Shown: positions 1 to 7,876, counted from the first letter of the stretch. The stretch: DNA of 63,547 bases from Oscillospiraceae bacterium (GCA_017395935.1 JAFQNL010000008.1:1-63547), one strand, 5' to 3'. Notes: a model not told the origin generated them from the letters alone. A program made the numbers and translations.

Positions 1-355
1 TACCTTCAATTTCAATGGTGTCAGAAATTTTGAGTCCACGAATAAACTCCAAATCTTTCTTCCGCAAATGCTCGTATGTAAACAAGAGGGAGCCGGACTT
101 TGAGCCACGGGTGAAGCTGCTTCTACCGCTTTCGCAATCCAGCATATATCCCTCACGATTGCCACGCAGACAAACAGTTGGATATTGGGATTGAATCTCA
201 TACACAAGATCCATTGTTCTCTGGGGTTCAGAAAGATCTGAAACATAGTCCCCCAGGAAGATGAAGCTCTCTGCTCCACCCTTTGCAGCATCCTCAAAAC
301 AAGCCTTAAACGCATAGTAATTGGAGTGTATATCGGATAGTACAGCAACCCTCAT
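1..355 (-). CDS. Calcineurin-like metallophosphoesterase, 3' end cut by window
   Basis: The reverse strand reads from an ATG at 355 to the window edge (118 codons, no stop reached). The N-terminus holds DIHSN at residues 8-12, then GDYVSD and GNREGY. These are the metal-binding blocks of calcineurin-like phosphoesterases of the YfcE/Icc type, which hydrolyse phosphomono- or diesters with two metal ions. An AGGAGG ribosome binding site lies 7 nt before the ATG. The substrate cannot be told from sequence. It is the first gene of the minus-strand accessory patch. The C-terminal half lies outside the window. Confidence 0.85.
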   Translation of the reverse strand, partial: MRVAVLSDIHSNYYAFKACFEDAAKGGAESFIFLGDYVSDLSEPQRTMDLVYEIQSQYPTVCLRGNREGYMLDCESGRSSFTRGSKSGSLLFTYEHLRKKDLEFIRGLKISDTIEIEG

Positions 356-499
356 AAGAAATCCTCCTGTTTGAAGTTAAGGCTCAGTTATGCCCTGGTG
401 ATGAAGTGCCGGGGCGGTGCATCCAATTCGTCTGTCGTATCCTTCGAGTGAAGTGCTTCATGTTCGATCATTCCTTTCTATGTTTAAGGGGAGGAGGTA

Positions 500-516
500 G
501 CCCCCCCCGAGGGGGC
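500..516. repeat. GC-rich hairpin in 209-bp gap
   Basis: GCCCCC at 500-505 pairs with GGGGGC at 511-516 over a five-base loop. It lies in the gap 356-564, which carries no convincing gene. No run of T follows on either strand, so it is not a clear intrinsic terminator. Confidence 0.4.
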
Positions 517-564
517 GCTGGGGAAAAGTTGTCAGGAGAGGGTTGACTTTCGATTACTTCTGAT

Positions 565-783
565 TTATATTAACAGTGAACTTTTGAGAAATGCTCTGTA
601 CTCCGGTTTTCCGGGATGCGGGGCTTTTCTTTTTTGTAGAGGTTTTTTGACCTCGATGGTGGAACGGACTTCAATGATAAAATCCGGGTAGATCGTTAAG
701 TCTGCCAGTTGCTCAGCCGGCATCCAGCCAAGGACAACATTGCAGTTATCCTTATATTCCCGGACAAGGCCATCATCAGCCAT
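565..783 (-). CDS. Hypothetical protein, 72 residues
   Basis: This short open frame starts at ATG 783, only 2 nt after the stop of the upstream GNAT gene, with a weak GGAT-type ribosome binding site inside the end of that gene. The protein has an acidic N-terminus, a central hydrophobic stretch (LADLTIYPDFIIEV) and a basic tail. I do not recognise the family. Its coupling to the GNAT gene suggests it is the last member of that operon. It could also be the remnant of a larger protein. Confidence 0.4.
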   Translation of the reverse strand: MADDGLVREYKDNCNVVLGWMPAEQLADLTIYPDFIIEVRSTIEVKKPLQKRKAPHPGKPEYRAFLKSSLLI

Positions 784-785
784 TA

Positions 786-1307
786 TTATCCTATCTGCCT
801 CTCGAAAATACCACCGTCAAAGACAATATCATTACCATCAGCATCCCTGTAGAAGGAAACCTTCTCCTGCTCCACCAACTTGAAACCAAGAGCGGTGAGC
901 AGATTTACAGACGGGGTGTTATTGAGAGCTGTTCCGGCAGAGAATTTCGTGATACCCAGAGCGCAAAGATAATCAAATACAGCCAGACAGCTTTCCTTGG
1001 CATATCCTTTCCCGTGATAAGCGGAGTGGAAGCAATAGCCGATCTCGTGCCCATTCTCCCGGATGTTGAAGGCAATGTATCCGATCACCGTTTCATCAAG
1101 GCAGACAGCAAAGAATATGTGCTCTCTGCCGCTGCAGTAAGCGGCCCATCTGGCAATGCGGGGCTGCACATCGCCGTCATCGGTGATGTGCGGTTTATCG
1201 TACTGTGAAAGGGCGGAAGAATTAAAGTCCACCCATATTTCTTGTATGCGTTTCCAATCATCCGCCGCAATGTGACGGATGGTTAGTCTTTCGGTTTTAA
1301 GTATCAT
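786..1307 (-). CDS. GNAT family N-acetyltransferase
   Basis: A 173-residue protein with the RimJ/RimL layout: an N-terminal TERLTIRH strand and a central acetyl-CoA-binding region (YHGKGYAKESC, about residues 98-108) with the Q/R-x-x-G-x-A-like turn. It should transfer an acetyl group from acetyl-CoA to an amine, either a small molecule or a protein N-terminus. AGGAG lies 11 nt before ATG 1307. It is followed closely by the 72-residue gene and preceded by another GNAT gene, so they are probably co-transcribed. The substrate is unknown. Confidence 0.8.
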   Translation of the reverse strand: MILKTERLTIRHIAADDWKRIQEIWVDFNSSALSQYDKPHITDDGDVQPRIARWAAYCSGREHIFFAVCLDETVIGYIAFNIRENGHEIGYCFHSAYHGKGYAKESCLAVFDYLCALGITKFSAGTALNNTPSVNLLTALGFKLVEQEKVSFYRDADGNDIVFDGGIFERQIG

Positions 1308-1322
1308 GGATGCGTTTTCTCC

Positions 1323-1850
1323 TCATAGGGTTATCCAAAATCTTTTTAAATCTTCGTTATTATTCGGCTCATGTATTGTGTATTCGTAAACGCCGCCGTT
1401 TGCAAGGATTGTCCTTTCGCTTCCAATGTTACCATCAATACAAGTAATCATCACCTTATCAATTCCAATTTCACGGCAGAACGGAAGCGCCATTTTCAAC
1501 ATTTCTTTGGCGTATCCATTACGCCGTTCGCTCGGTCTTACAGAATAACCGATATGACCTGCGTATTTTTCGAGATAGTCATTGAAACAATGTCTAACTT
1601 GAATCATTCCAACCAATCTGTTATCACTCTTGCGAATGAAAAAGAATTGTGTGGCAGGAACTAAATGAGAAGGAACCTTCAAAGGATCTTCGTGATCTAA
1701 ACAAATCTGTATATATTCTTCAGGGTTTGAGATTCTGCGGAGAGGACCCATCCCGTCCATAGAGTCGCCTGCGTCAAGGAACTCCTGTCTGTATTCAACG
1801 ATCTGACTTGCATACTCGCTCGTCGGACGTATCAAAATAAGCTCTTGCAT
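1323..1850 (-). CDS. GNAT family N-acetyltransferase
   Basis: A 175-residue GNAT protein. The core has GHIGYSVRPSERRNGYAKEM (about residues 98-117), a canonical acetyl-CoA pyrophosphate loop (R-R-N-G-Y-A), followed by the strand that aligns the substrate. The end matches small cytoplasmic acetyltransferases of the YkwB type. Start ATG 1850 lies 2 nt beyond the HIT gene stop with no clear ribosome binding site of its own, so translation is probably coupled to the HIT gene. The substrate cannot be inferred. Confidence 0.8.
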   Translation of the reverse strand: MQELILIRPTSEYASQIVEYRQEFLDAGDSMDGMGPLRRISNPEEYIQICLDHEDPLKVPSHLVPATQFFFIRKSDNRLVGMIQVRHCFNDYLEKYAGHIGYSVRPSERRNGYAKEMLKMALPFCREIGIDKVMITCIDGNIGSERTILANGGVYEYTIHEPNNNEDLKRFWITL

Positions 1851-1852
1851 AA

Positions 1853-2356
1853 TTAACCGCGTGTGTATTCTTCAATAAGCCTTCTTACAGCGTCAAATTT
1901 TTCTTTGTCAAATACATACGCTTTCCTCATCTTGACAAAGTTTCCGCTTCCGCGCTTTTCGTGAGCGTAGCGGGGGATGAGCTGGATGTGGTAATGGTTA
2001 TTCGGACCATCGCACATCGTACACATATAGACGCGCTCACAACCATACACCTCACGAATGATCTGCATAAATCGTTTCGCGAAACGGATGATCTTCTCAT
2101 TAACAGAGTCGGGAGCCTCGCTCATGTCGTGGTAATGTTCCACGGTAGCAATACACATATGTCCGTCAGCTCTCGGATTGCCAACAAAAAAGCACTCAAT
2201 ATCTTCATCTTCGTACAACAATTTATCAGAATTGTCGCCGTAGAGAGCACCGCCATTATCCCGGTCAAAGCAGGTAGGGCTGATGCCCAGATCTACAAGC
2301 TGACCGGGGGAGAGACGTAATAGCTCTTCGCGGCTGAATTGATTGGCTGTTTTCAT
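1853..2356 (-). CDS. HIT-superfamily nucleotide hydrolase/transferase-like protein
   Basis: A 167-residue protein. It carries NNHYHIQLIPRY, where the usual HIT triad H-x-H-x-H has become H-x-H-x-Q as in the GalT branch of the superfamily. HIT enzymes act on phosphate-linked nucleotides through the middle histidine. The start was set at ATG 2356, which follows GGGGGAGGAAACC; the longer frame runs upstream through a terminator and is not credible. It heads the HIT-GNAT-GNAT-hypothetical run. The exact substrate is unknown. Confidence 0.75.
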   Translation of the reverse strand: MKTANQFSREELLRLSPGQLVDLGISPTCFDRDNGGALYGDNSDKLLYEDEDIECFFVGNPRADGHMCIATVEHYHDMSEAPDSVNEKIIRFAKRFMQIIREVYGCERVYMCTMCDGPNNHYHIQLIPRYAHEKRGSGNFVKMRKAYVFDKEKFDAVRRLIEEYTRG

Positions 2357-2399
2357 GGTTTCCTCCCCCTTACAGATGAAGCTTTCGCTTTGGATAAAT

Positions 2400-2429
2400 A
2401 AAAATGGCGCAAGCGTGAAGCTTGCGCCA
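2400..2429 (-). terminator. Intrinsic terminator after the 23-codon gene
   Basis: On the minus strand TGGCGCAAGC pairs perfectly with GCTTGCGCCA over a five-base loop (2405-2429), and TTTTTATTT follows. It ends the small unit that starts at the promoter at 2588-2560. Confidence 0.85.
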
Positions 2430-2453
2430 AACTTAATGCACCTATCCCGAAAA

Positions 2454-2525
2454 TTAACGGGCAACGATACAAGGAGCAAACTTTACGCTAAAGATAAACC
2501 CAACGGCAGCAACATACTTCAGCAT
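2454..2525 (-). CDS. 23-residue hydrophobic peptide gene
   Basis: The frame ATG 2525 to TAA 2454 encodes a 23-residue peptide: MLKYVAAVGFIF, then SVKFAPCIVAR. It has a largely hydrophobic N-terminal half, one cysteine, and lysines at residues 3 and 15. AAGGAG precedes the ATG at ideal spacing. It has its own consensus promoter (2588-2560) and its own terminator (2429-2400), so it forms a stand-alone unit of about 150 nt. I do not recognise the peptide. A type I toxin-like membrane peptide, a signal peptide or a leader peptide are all possible. Confidence 0.55.
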   Translation of the reverse strand: MLKYVAAVGFIFSVKFAPCIVAR

Positions 2526-2559
2526 GAGATTCACTCCTTTCCATAAAATAGATGATAAG

Positions 2560-2592
2560 ATGATAGCACTGCAAATCCTGTTTGTCAAACAG
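2560..2592 (-). promoter_or_regulatory. Consensus promoter overlapped by a palindromic operator
   Basis: The minus strand reads TTGACA (2588-2583), a 17-nt spacer, then TATCAT (2565-2560). A 15-bp palindrome, CTGTTTG-A-CAAACAG (2578-2592), covers the -35 box, which is where a dimeric repressor would sit. It drives the 23-codon gene. Confidence 0.75.
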
Positions 2593-2617
2593 TGGAAGCG
2601 CTCAGGAGGGACCAGTC

Positions 2618-3991
2618 TTAATCCATCTTCTTCCGGATCTCATAGAAGACACATACATGGTCCTTTCCCCGATAGAAAATGGTTTCCAGAGCCTCTGTCC
2701 GGGTCATGCCGGCCTTCTCCATCACACGGATGCTGGCCCGATTATCTTCGAAAGCGCCGGCGGTTATCCGGTCAAAGCCTCGGCTAAACAGCTGTTGAAT
2801 GGCGATCCGGACGGCCTGTCCGGCATAGCCATGCCCCTGGTGTCTGGGATCCACAGCCCAGCCCAATTCTGCAGCGGTGCCACTGATCTCGGTATCGTTG
2901 AGCAGTCCTACTACTCGTTCGCCGGCACAGATAGCGCGGACAAAATGCCCGTTCTCGTGAGACAGCTGGACCAGCCGGAGAAAAAGGGGCTCGGCCTCTG
3001 CCGGGGAAGAAAAGTCCGGAACCATGTAGGTCTGCTTGACCTGCTCGCTGGTAAGCAGGTTGATTATTGCGTCCCGGTCAGATGGCTCAATAGGGCGTAA
3101 GGAGACCGGGAGGGGCGGGCGCTCGTACCAGCTGGGGACGAGCTGGCGGAACTGATCAAACCAACTCAATACATCTGCAGCCTGACGGCGCATGGTGGCG
3201 ACTTCTTCCTCACCGAAGGGGATGGCCCAAGGCAGGGACCCGAGTGTATTGGTTGCGACGTAAAGGGCCAACAGGGACCAGAAGTCCTCCGGCACCCGGA
3301 AAGAGAAGTAGCCGTCTACCATGCCGGAAGCAAAGGCGGGCGCGGCCCGGACGCTCCAGACAATCCGGTTAAACTCCTCCCATGGGTCCCCATAGCTGTC
3401 CTTGTCAAAGTCAATCACGACCAGCTCACCATGGGAGGTGATCATCATATTACCTGCATGGTAGTCGCCGTGCTGGTAGGTCTGCGGCCGGTTGGAGAGA
3501 AGGTGGCGATGGGAGAGGATATAGTCCAGCAGAATCTGACCATTTTCGTAGCGAAGAGAACAGTTCTCGTAGGACTGGATCTTCCGGTCAATTTTTCGGT
3601 TGAAATAGACGGCCCAGTCCTCCATGCCTTCGGGAGCGGGGATTGAGTGAATCTGCTTCAGGATCTCTCCGGCGGTAAGACCGTACCGGTACTGCTGCTG
3701 GGGAGAATAGGCACCGATCACCTGTTCGGCGTCATCTCCTTCGATCCAGCTCAGAAGGGTGTAGATCTGATCGTCAGAAAAGCCAATCTCAATGGGCAGA
3801 CACATGGGGATACCCAGTCGGGCTGCCTGCTGCGTCCGGAGGAACTCCTGCTGCCGTCGCTGGGCGAGCGGAGAAGGGGACAGGCGGAGCAGAAAAGCTG
3901 ATCCGTCGGCAGTCTCTGCCCGGTACTTCTTGTCTCCCGACCAGCCTTTCTCAATGAGGGTCAGATGGACAATGGTTTCGTAGATAGACAT
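2618..3991 (-). CDS. Fusion of aminoglycoside-phosphotransferase-like kinase and GNAT acetyltransferase
   Basis: A 457-residue two-domain protein. Residues 1 to about 285 form an APH-type kinase: the catalytic loop HGDYHAGN (Brenner motif) and the metal motif IDFDKDSYGDPW are intact. Residues 295 to 457 form a GNAT domain with an acetyl-CoA loop RHQGHGYAGQA. One chain could thus phosphorylate and acetylate small hydroxyl/amine substrates, as the known AAC(6')-APH(2'') enzyme does, but here the domains are in the opposite order. AAAGGAGG precedes ATG 3991. Antibiotic inactivation is possible but not proven; housekeeping kinases share this fold. Confidence 0.85.
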   Translation of the reverse strand: MSIYETIVHLTLIEKGWSGDKKYRAETADGSAFLLRLSPSPLAQRRQQEFLRTQQAARLGIPMCLPIEIGFSDDQIYTLLSWIEGDDAEQVIGAYSPQQQYRYGLTAGEILKQIHSIPAPEGMEDWAVYFNRKIDRKIQSYENCSLRYENGQILLDYILSHRHLLSNRPQTYQHGDYHAGNMMITSHGELVVIDFDKDSYGDPWEEFNRIVWSVRAAPAFASGMVDGYFSFRVPEDFWSLLALYVATNTLGSLPWAIPFGEEEVATMRRQAADVLSWFDQFRQLVPSWYERPPLPVSLRPIEPSDRDAIINLLTSEQVKQTYMVPDFSSPAEAEPLFLRLVQLSHENGHFVRAICAGERVVGLLNDTEISGTAAELGWAVDPRHQGHGYAGQAVRIAIQQLFSRGFDRITAGAFEDNRASIRVMEKAGMTRTEALETIFYRGKDHVCVFYEIRKKMD

Positions 3992-4035
3992 GGTCGAGCC
4001 TCCTTTTGCTGTAAAATGATATCAGCACCTGCCTG

Positions 4036-4536
4036 TTAACACGGATCATCTGGATACCTCAAATAATAGCGGTCCTTGCCCTCTGTGGCATCTGCCGGCC
4101 GAAACCCATGCCTTAGATAGAAGCGGACAGCGCCAGCGTTATTCCTGTGGATGCCAAGGGCGATGGGCCGGGGGCCGTATTGTTCATAGATTCTGCGGAT
4201 GGTCTCTTCCAGGATAAGGCTGCCTAATCCCATACCCCGGACGGTTCGATCCAGAACGAAGTCCATCAGTCGGTAGAAAGGCTGCTGCCGCATCTCCTCC
4301 GGGTCGGTCGCCCATAAAATGGCCTCGCCCAGCAGAATCAGACCGATGCACCGACCATGGCGAACAATCAGGTAAGTGTGCCCTTTACAGTTGTGATCAA
4401 GGCCGTATTGAGTTAGCTCCATGATCGTATCCAAATCGTCCACATAATCGCCCGGGATATCTGTCCGGTCGATTTCCCGGGCAAGGGGAAGGGTTTCCCG
4501 GGTCAGCAGGAGAAAACGAAGTTCCTGATTGTCCAC
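4036..4536 (-). CDS. GNAT family N-acetyltransferase
   Basis: A 166-residue GNAT protein. It has DRTVRGMGLGSLILEET for acetyl-CoA binding and HRNNAGAVRFYLRHGF, the typical C-terminal helix-strand with the N-x-A-x-x-x-Y signature. The start was chosen as GTG 4536 because GGAGGTGA lies 5 nt upstream. The in-frame ATG at 4566 would sit only a few bases from the predicted transcription start. It is transcribed away from the radical-SAM gene from its own promoter (4604-4576). The substrate is unknown. Confidence 0.8.
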   Translation of the reverse strand: MDNQELRFLLLTRETLPLAREIDRTDIPGDYVDDLDTIMELTQYGLDHNCKGHTYLIVRHGRCIGLILLGEAILWATDPEEMRQQPFYRLMDFVLDRTVRGMGLGSLILEETIRRIYEQYGPRPIALGIHRNNAGAVRFYLRHGFRPADATEGKDRYYLRYPDDPC

Positions 4537-4575
4537 AGAAATCACCTCCGGCTTATAACAGTACAAGTATGCTCA

Positions 4576-4604
4576 ATTATACTACCTGAAGCCGGGGGTG
4601 TCAT
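4576..4604 (-). promoter_or_regulatory. Sigma-A-type promoter of GNAT gene
   Basis: Minus strand ATGACA (4604-4599), 17-nt spacer, TATAAT (4581-4576). It lies 40 nt before the GTG start at 4536. Confidence 0.75.
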
Positions 4605-4651
4605 CTCTGAATTTCGATTTGTCTGCCAGACAGGGGAGAGGAAGATGCCCC

Positions 4652-4680
4652 TTGCACTTTTGGGGCAAATCAGCTACAAT
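4652..4680 (+). promoter_or_regulatory. Sigma-A-type promoter of radical-SAM operon
   Basis: TTGCAC (4652-4657), 17-nt spacer, TACAAT (4675-4680), 33 nt before ATG 4714. It is divergent from the GNAT promoter. Confidence 0.7.
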
Positions 4681-4713
4681 AAAACAGAATATGCATGAAA
4701 GGCGGTCAATCCT

Positions 4714-6579
4714 ATGGACCCCAAACTGGAACGGATTTTACTCAATGTGCAGAAGCCTGCCCGCTATACCGGCGGTGAATACAATGCGATCATTAAAGAC
4801 AAGAAGGACGTGGATACCCGGTTTGCCTTCTGCTTCCCGGATACCTATGAGATCGGTATGTCCAATCTTGGTATGCGGATCCTCTACGGCGTTATGAACG
4901 GGATGGACGGCGTCTGGTGCGAGCGCTGCTTTGCTCCCTGGGGCGATATGGAGGAGGAGATGCGCAAAGCGGAGCTTCCCCTCTGGGCGCTGGAAAGCGG
5001 CGACCCGATCGGAACATTTGACTTTATCGGCTTCTCTCTGGGCTATGAAATGGCCTATACTAATGTGCTCAATATGTTGGATCTGGCCCATGTGCCTCTG
5101 CGTGCAGGGCAGCGGGGAGAGAACGATCCTATCGTTGTTGCCGGCGGTACCTGTGCATATAACGGTGAGCCTCTGGCCGATTTTATTGATATCTTCTCTC
5201 TGGGCGAGGGCGAGGATGTAACGGTGGAGATGATTGAACTCTACCGGACCTGCCGGAAGCAGGGACTGGGCCGAAGGGAGTATCTCCGTCGGGCCGCTCA
5301 AATCCCCGGTCTCTATGTACCTTCTCTCTATAAAGTTACCTACAATGAGGACGGCACCATTGCTGCCATCACCCCGGAGGAGGGCGTCCCTGCCGTTGTT
5401 ACCAAGCGGATTGTTCAGGATCTGGACAAGTCCTATTATCCTGTCAAGACTATTATTCCCTCCACTGAGATCGTTCACGATCGGGTAATGCTGGAGGTCT
5501 TCCGGGGCTGTATCCGGGGCTGCCGGTTCTGTCAGGCAGGTTACTGCTATCGTCCTGTCCGGCCCAAGAGCCCGGAAGTGCTCATTCGGCAGGGAATCGA
5601 ATCCTGCCGTGAGTCCGGATATCAGGAGATGACCCTTTCCAGCCTCTCCACCAGCGACTATCGGCCGCTGGAGCAGCTCTGTGACGGCCTGCTGGACTAC
5701 TGTGAAAGCCGGAACATTAACCTCTCGGTTCCTTCTCTGCGGGCAGATAACTTCTCCATGGCGCTGCAGCAGCGGCTGCAGAAGGCCAGAAAGAGCTCTA
5801 TCACCTTTGCCCCTGAGGCCGGCACGCAGCGCCTGCGCGACACCATTAATAAGAACGTCACCGAGGCAGAACTCCTCCAGTCCTGCCGCACAGTTTTTGA
5901 AGGCGGTGGCAACGCGGTCAAGCTCTATTTTATGCTGGGTCTGCCTACCGAGACGGATGAAGACGTTGCGGGCATTGCCGATTTGGCTCAGAAGGTATAC
6001 CTCTGCTGGAAGGAGCATGCCTCCCACAAGGCAAGAGGTGTTCGTATCACGGTTTCCACCTCCTTCTTTGTGCCCAAGCCCTTTACACCCTTCCAGTGGG
6101 AGAGCCAGATCACGATGGAGGAATATCGCCGCCGTGTAAATCTGCTGCGCAGCAAGATTACCAATAAGTCAATCATCTATAACTGGCACGACCCTGACAC
6201 CAGCTATATTGAGGCGGTTCTTGCCCGGGGCGACCGGCGCGTGGGTAAGGCGTTGGAAGAGGTTTGGCGCCGGGGCGGCCGGATGGATGCCTGGAGTGAG
6301 TACTTTGACTTCCAGCGCTGGATGGACAGCTTTGCCGCTGCTGGTATTGATCCTGATTTCTATGCCCTGCGTGAGCGGAGCTACGAGGAAGTGCTGCCCT
6401 GGTCCATGATCTCTGTGGGTGTCCGGCAGAGCTATCTCTGGCGCGAGCGCCAGCAGGCCTATAAGAGCGTAATTACTCCGGACTGCCGGGTGCAGTGCAT
6501 GGGCTGCGGCGCCAATAAGCTGGTCTGTGACGGGCAGTGCGATGCCCTGCTGCCCATATCGGCACGGAACAAGCAGTAA
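4714..6579 (+). CDS. TIGR03960-family radical SAM protein
   Basis: A 621-residue cytoplasmic iron-sulfur protein. The N-terminal ~200 residues form a B12-binding-like domain without an obvious cobalamin histidine motif. CIRGCRFC (about residues 264-271) is the C-x3-C-x2-C site for a [4Fe-4S] cluster that cleaves S-adenosylmethionine. A C-terminal cysteine group, CMGCGANKLVCDGQC, probably binds a further metal or cluster. Members of this family are nearly always next to a DUF2344 protein, as here (18-nt gap). The reaction is not established; a role in RNA or ribosome modification is inferred from context. AAAGGCGG precedes the ATG. Confidence 0.9.
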   Translation: MDPKLERILLNVQKPARYTGGEYNAIIKDKKDVDTRFAFCFPDTYEIGMSNLGMRILYGVMNGMDGVWCERCFAPWGDMEEEMRKAELPLWALESGDPIGTFDFIGFSLGYEMAYTNVLNMLDLAHVPLRAGQRGENDPIVVAGGTCAYNGEPLADFIDIFSLGEGEDVTVEMIELYRTCRKQGLGRREYLRRAAQIPGLYVPSLYKVTYNEDGTIAAITPEEGVPAVVTKRIVQDLDKSYYPVKTIIPSTEIVHDRVMLEVFRGCIRGCRFCQAGYCYRPVRPKSPEVLIRQGIESCRESGYQEMTLSSLSTSDYRPLEQLCDGLLDYCESRNINLSVPSLRADNFSMALQQRLQKARKSSITFAPEAGTQRLRDTINKNVTEAELLQSCRTVFEGGGNAVKLYFMLGLPTETDEDVAGIADLAQKVYLCWKEHASHKARGVRITVSTSFFVPKPFTPFQWESQITMEEYRRRVNLLRSKITNKSIIYNWHDPDTSYIEAVLARGDRRVGKALEEVWRRGGRMDAWSEYFDFQRWMDSFAAAGIDPDFYALRERSYEEVLPWSMISVGVRQSYLWRERQQAYKSVITPDCRVQCMGCGANKLVCDGQCDALLPISARNKQ

Positions 6580-6597
6580 GAAGGAGGGGAGAAGAAT

Positions 6598-7278
6598 ATG
6601 GCAAAAATGCATCAGCACCGGATCCGTTATGAAAAGACCGGCCGGGGCATCTATATCTCCCATCTGGATACCATGGCGATGTTCCAGCGGGCCTTCCTTC
6701 GGGCCGGTATTGATATCTGGCAGACTGAGGGCTTCAATCGTCACACCTATGTTTCTATTGCTCTGCCTCTGTCTTTGGGCTGTTCCAGCCTTTGCGAGGT
6801 GCTGGAGTTTGATCTGGAATCGGAGATTGCTCTGGATCAGGTGCCGGAGAAACTCAACGCCGTTTTGCCGGAGGGCATTCGGGTTCTGGAATGCTATGAG
6901 TCGGTGAGCCAGTTCAAGCTGCTTCGCACGCTGGACTGGACCATTACAATGGAATACGATAATGGGATCCCTGCCGCTCTGGACGAGAGCTTCCGGGCCA
7001 TGTTGGCACAGGAAAGCTACGTCGTGCGTAAAAAGTCAAATAAGAGCAAGAAGGGTTTTACCGAGGTAGATATTATCCCTATGGTCTTTTCCTGGGAAAT
7101 GAAGCCGGAAGGGGAGACCACGGTGAACCTTTCCTGCAACCTTGCGGCTCAGAATCCCAGCCTGAACCCCCAGGTGCTTATGGATGCGTTCACTCAGTTT
7201 GCCCCTGCCTGCAAGCCGGACTTTATCCGCTATTGCCGGAAAGAAATTTATCTGGAAAACGGAGAAAAATTCCGCTAA
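6598..7278 (+). CDS. DUF2344 (TIGR03936) protein
   Basis: A 226-residue protein opening with HRIRYEKTGRGIYISHLD, the start of the TIGR03936/DUF2344 family. It is the regular partner of the TIGR03960 radical SAM enzyme; in some bacteria the two are one chain. GAAGGAGGGGAGAA lies just upstream of the ATG. No catalytic residues are recognised. It is probably an accessory or substrate-binding subunit. In many clostridia a ribonuclease G gene follows; here rplS follows from a separate promoter. Confidence 0.85.
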   Translation: MAKMHQHRIRYEKTGRGIYISHLDTMAMFQRAFLRAGIDIWQTEGFNRHTYVSIALPLSLGCSSLCEVLEFDLESEIALDQVPEKLNAVLPEGIRVLECYESVSQFKLLRTLDWTITMEYDNGIPAALDESFRAMLAQESYVVRKKSNKSKKGFTEVDIIPMVFSWEMKPEGETTVNLSCNLAAQNPSLNPQVLMDAFTQFAPACKPDFIRYCRKEIYLENGEKFR

Positions 7279-7283
7279 ACCTC

Positions 7284-7312
7284 TTGATTTTTGCGGATAG
7301 GTGTGTTATTCT
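7284..7312 (+). promoter_or_regulatory. Probable rplS promoter
   Basis: TTGATT (7284-7289), 17-nt spacer, TATTCT (7307-7312). This lies just after the DUF2344 stop and about 100 nt before rplS. Confidence 0.5.
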
Positions 7313-7318
7313 TGACAA

Positions 7319-7412
7319 GTTGAATAAAGGGTGGTCCTCTGGGCTGTTGCGGATCTGAATTTGCCGCGGCCGAAAAGCACCAAGAACACCTATATAACAG
7401 GAGGAAAAATCC
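7319..7412 (+). ncRNA. Candidate L19 leader RNA
   Basis: The 5' leader of rplS is structured. GGGCTGTTGCGG (about 7340-7351) can pair with CCGCGGCC (about 7363-7370), and the outer GGTG and CACC segments can close it. L19 autoregulatory leaders are known in low-GC Gram-positives. Match to that family was judged by position and folding only. Confidence 0.4.
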
Positions 7413-7754
7413 ATGGATCTCATTAAGATGCTTGATCAGCAGAATGTTAAGGCTGAGATGCCCGCCATCGAAGTCGGTAACACCGTTCGTGTCCACATCA
7501 AGGTTAAGGAAGGCGCCAAGGAGCGTATCCAGATCTTCGAGGGCACTGTCATCGCCAAGAAGCACGGCGGCGTCAACGAGACTTTCACCGTCCGTCGTAT
7601 CTCCTACGGCGTGGGCGTGGAGAAGGTTTTCCCTGTCCATTCTCCCAACGTTGTCAAGGTTGAGACCGTCCGCAAGGGTAAGGTCCGCCGCGCCAAGCTG
7701 TATTATCTGCGTGGCCGCGCTGGCAAGGCTGCCAAGATCAAGGAGAAGCTGTAA
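7413..7754 (+). CDS. rplS: 50S ribosomal protein L19
   Basis: A 113-residue full-length L19. It contains the family signatures [12 protein letters not shown] and [14 protein letters not shown] and a basic C-terminal tail. It sits at the 30S-50S interface of the ribosome. Strong codon bias (AAG, GTC, CGT) marks high expression. AGGAGG precedes ATG 7413. A leader RNA lies upstream and a strong terminator downstream, so it is mainly a single-gene transcript, in the usual order rplS-rbgA-rnhB of Firmicutes. Confidence 0.98.
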   Translation: MDLIKMLDQQNVKAEMPAIEVGNTVRVHIKVKEGAKERIQIFEGTVIAKKHGGVNETFTVRRISYGVGVEKVFPVHSPNVVKVETVRKGKVRRAKLYYLRGRAGKAAKIKEKL

Positions 7755-7773
7755 TTCAGCGATTTTTCAAGAT

Positions 7774-7804
7774 GAAAAAGGAGCGGGTGACCGCTCCTTT
7801 TTTC
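7774..7804 (+). terminator. Intrinsic terminator after rplS
   Basis: GGAGCGG (7780-7786) pairs with CCGCTCC (7791-7797) over GTGA, flanked by A5 and followed by TTTTTT. Confidence 0.92.
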
Positions 7805-7876
7805 GTAAGCAAATCTTTGGAGAGGCAGAGACGCGCTCTGCCTGTGTGATATTGAGAGAGACAGGAGGAATGGAAG

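Noticed and set aside
7312-7340. TTGACA at 7312 as the rplS -35 box
   Set aside because: No -10-like sequence lies 16-18 nt downstream. The pair TTGATT/TATTCT just upstream fits better.
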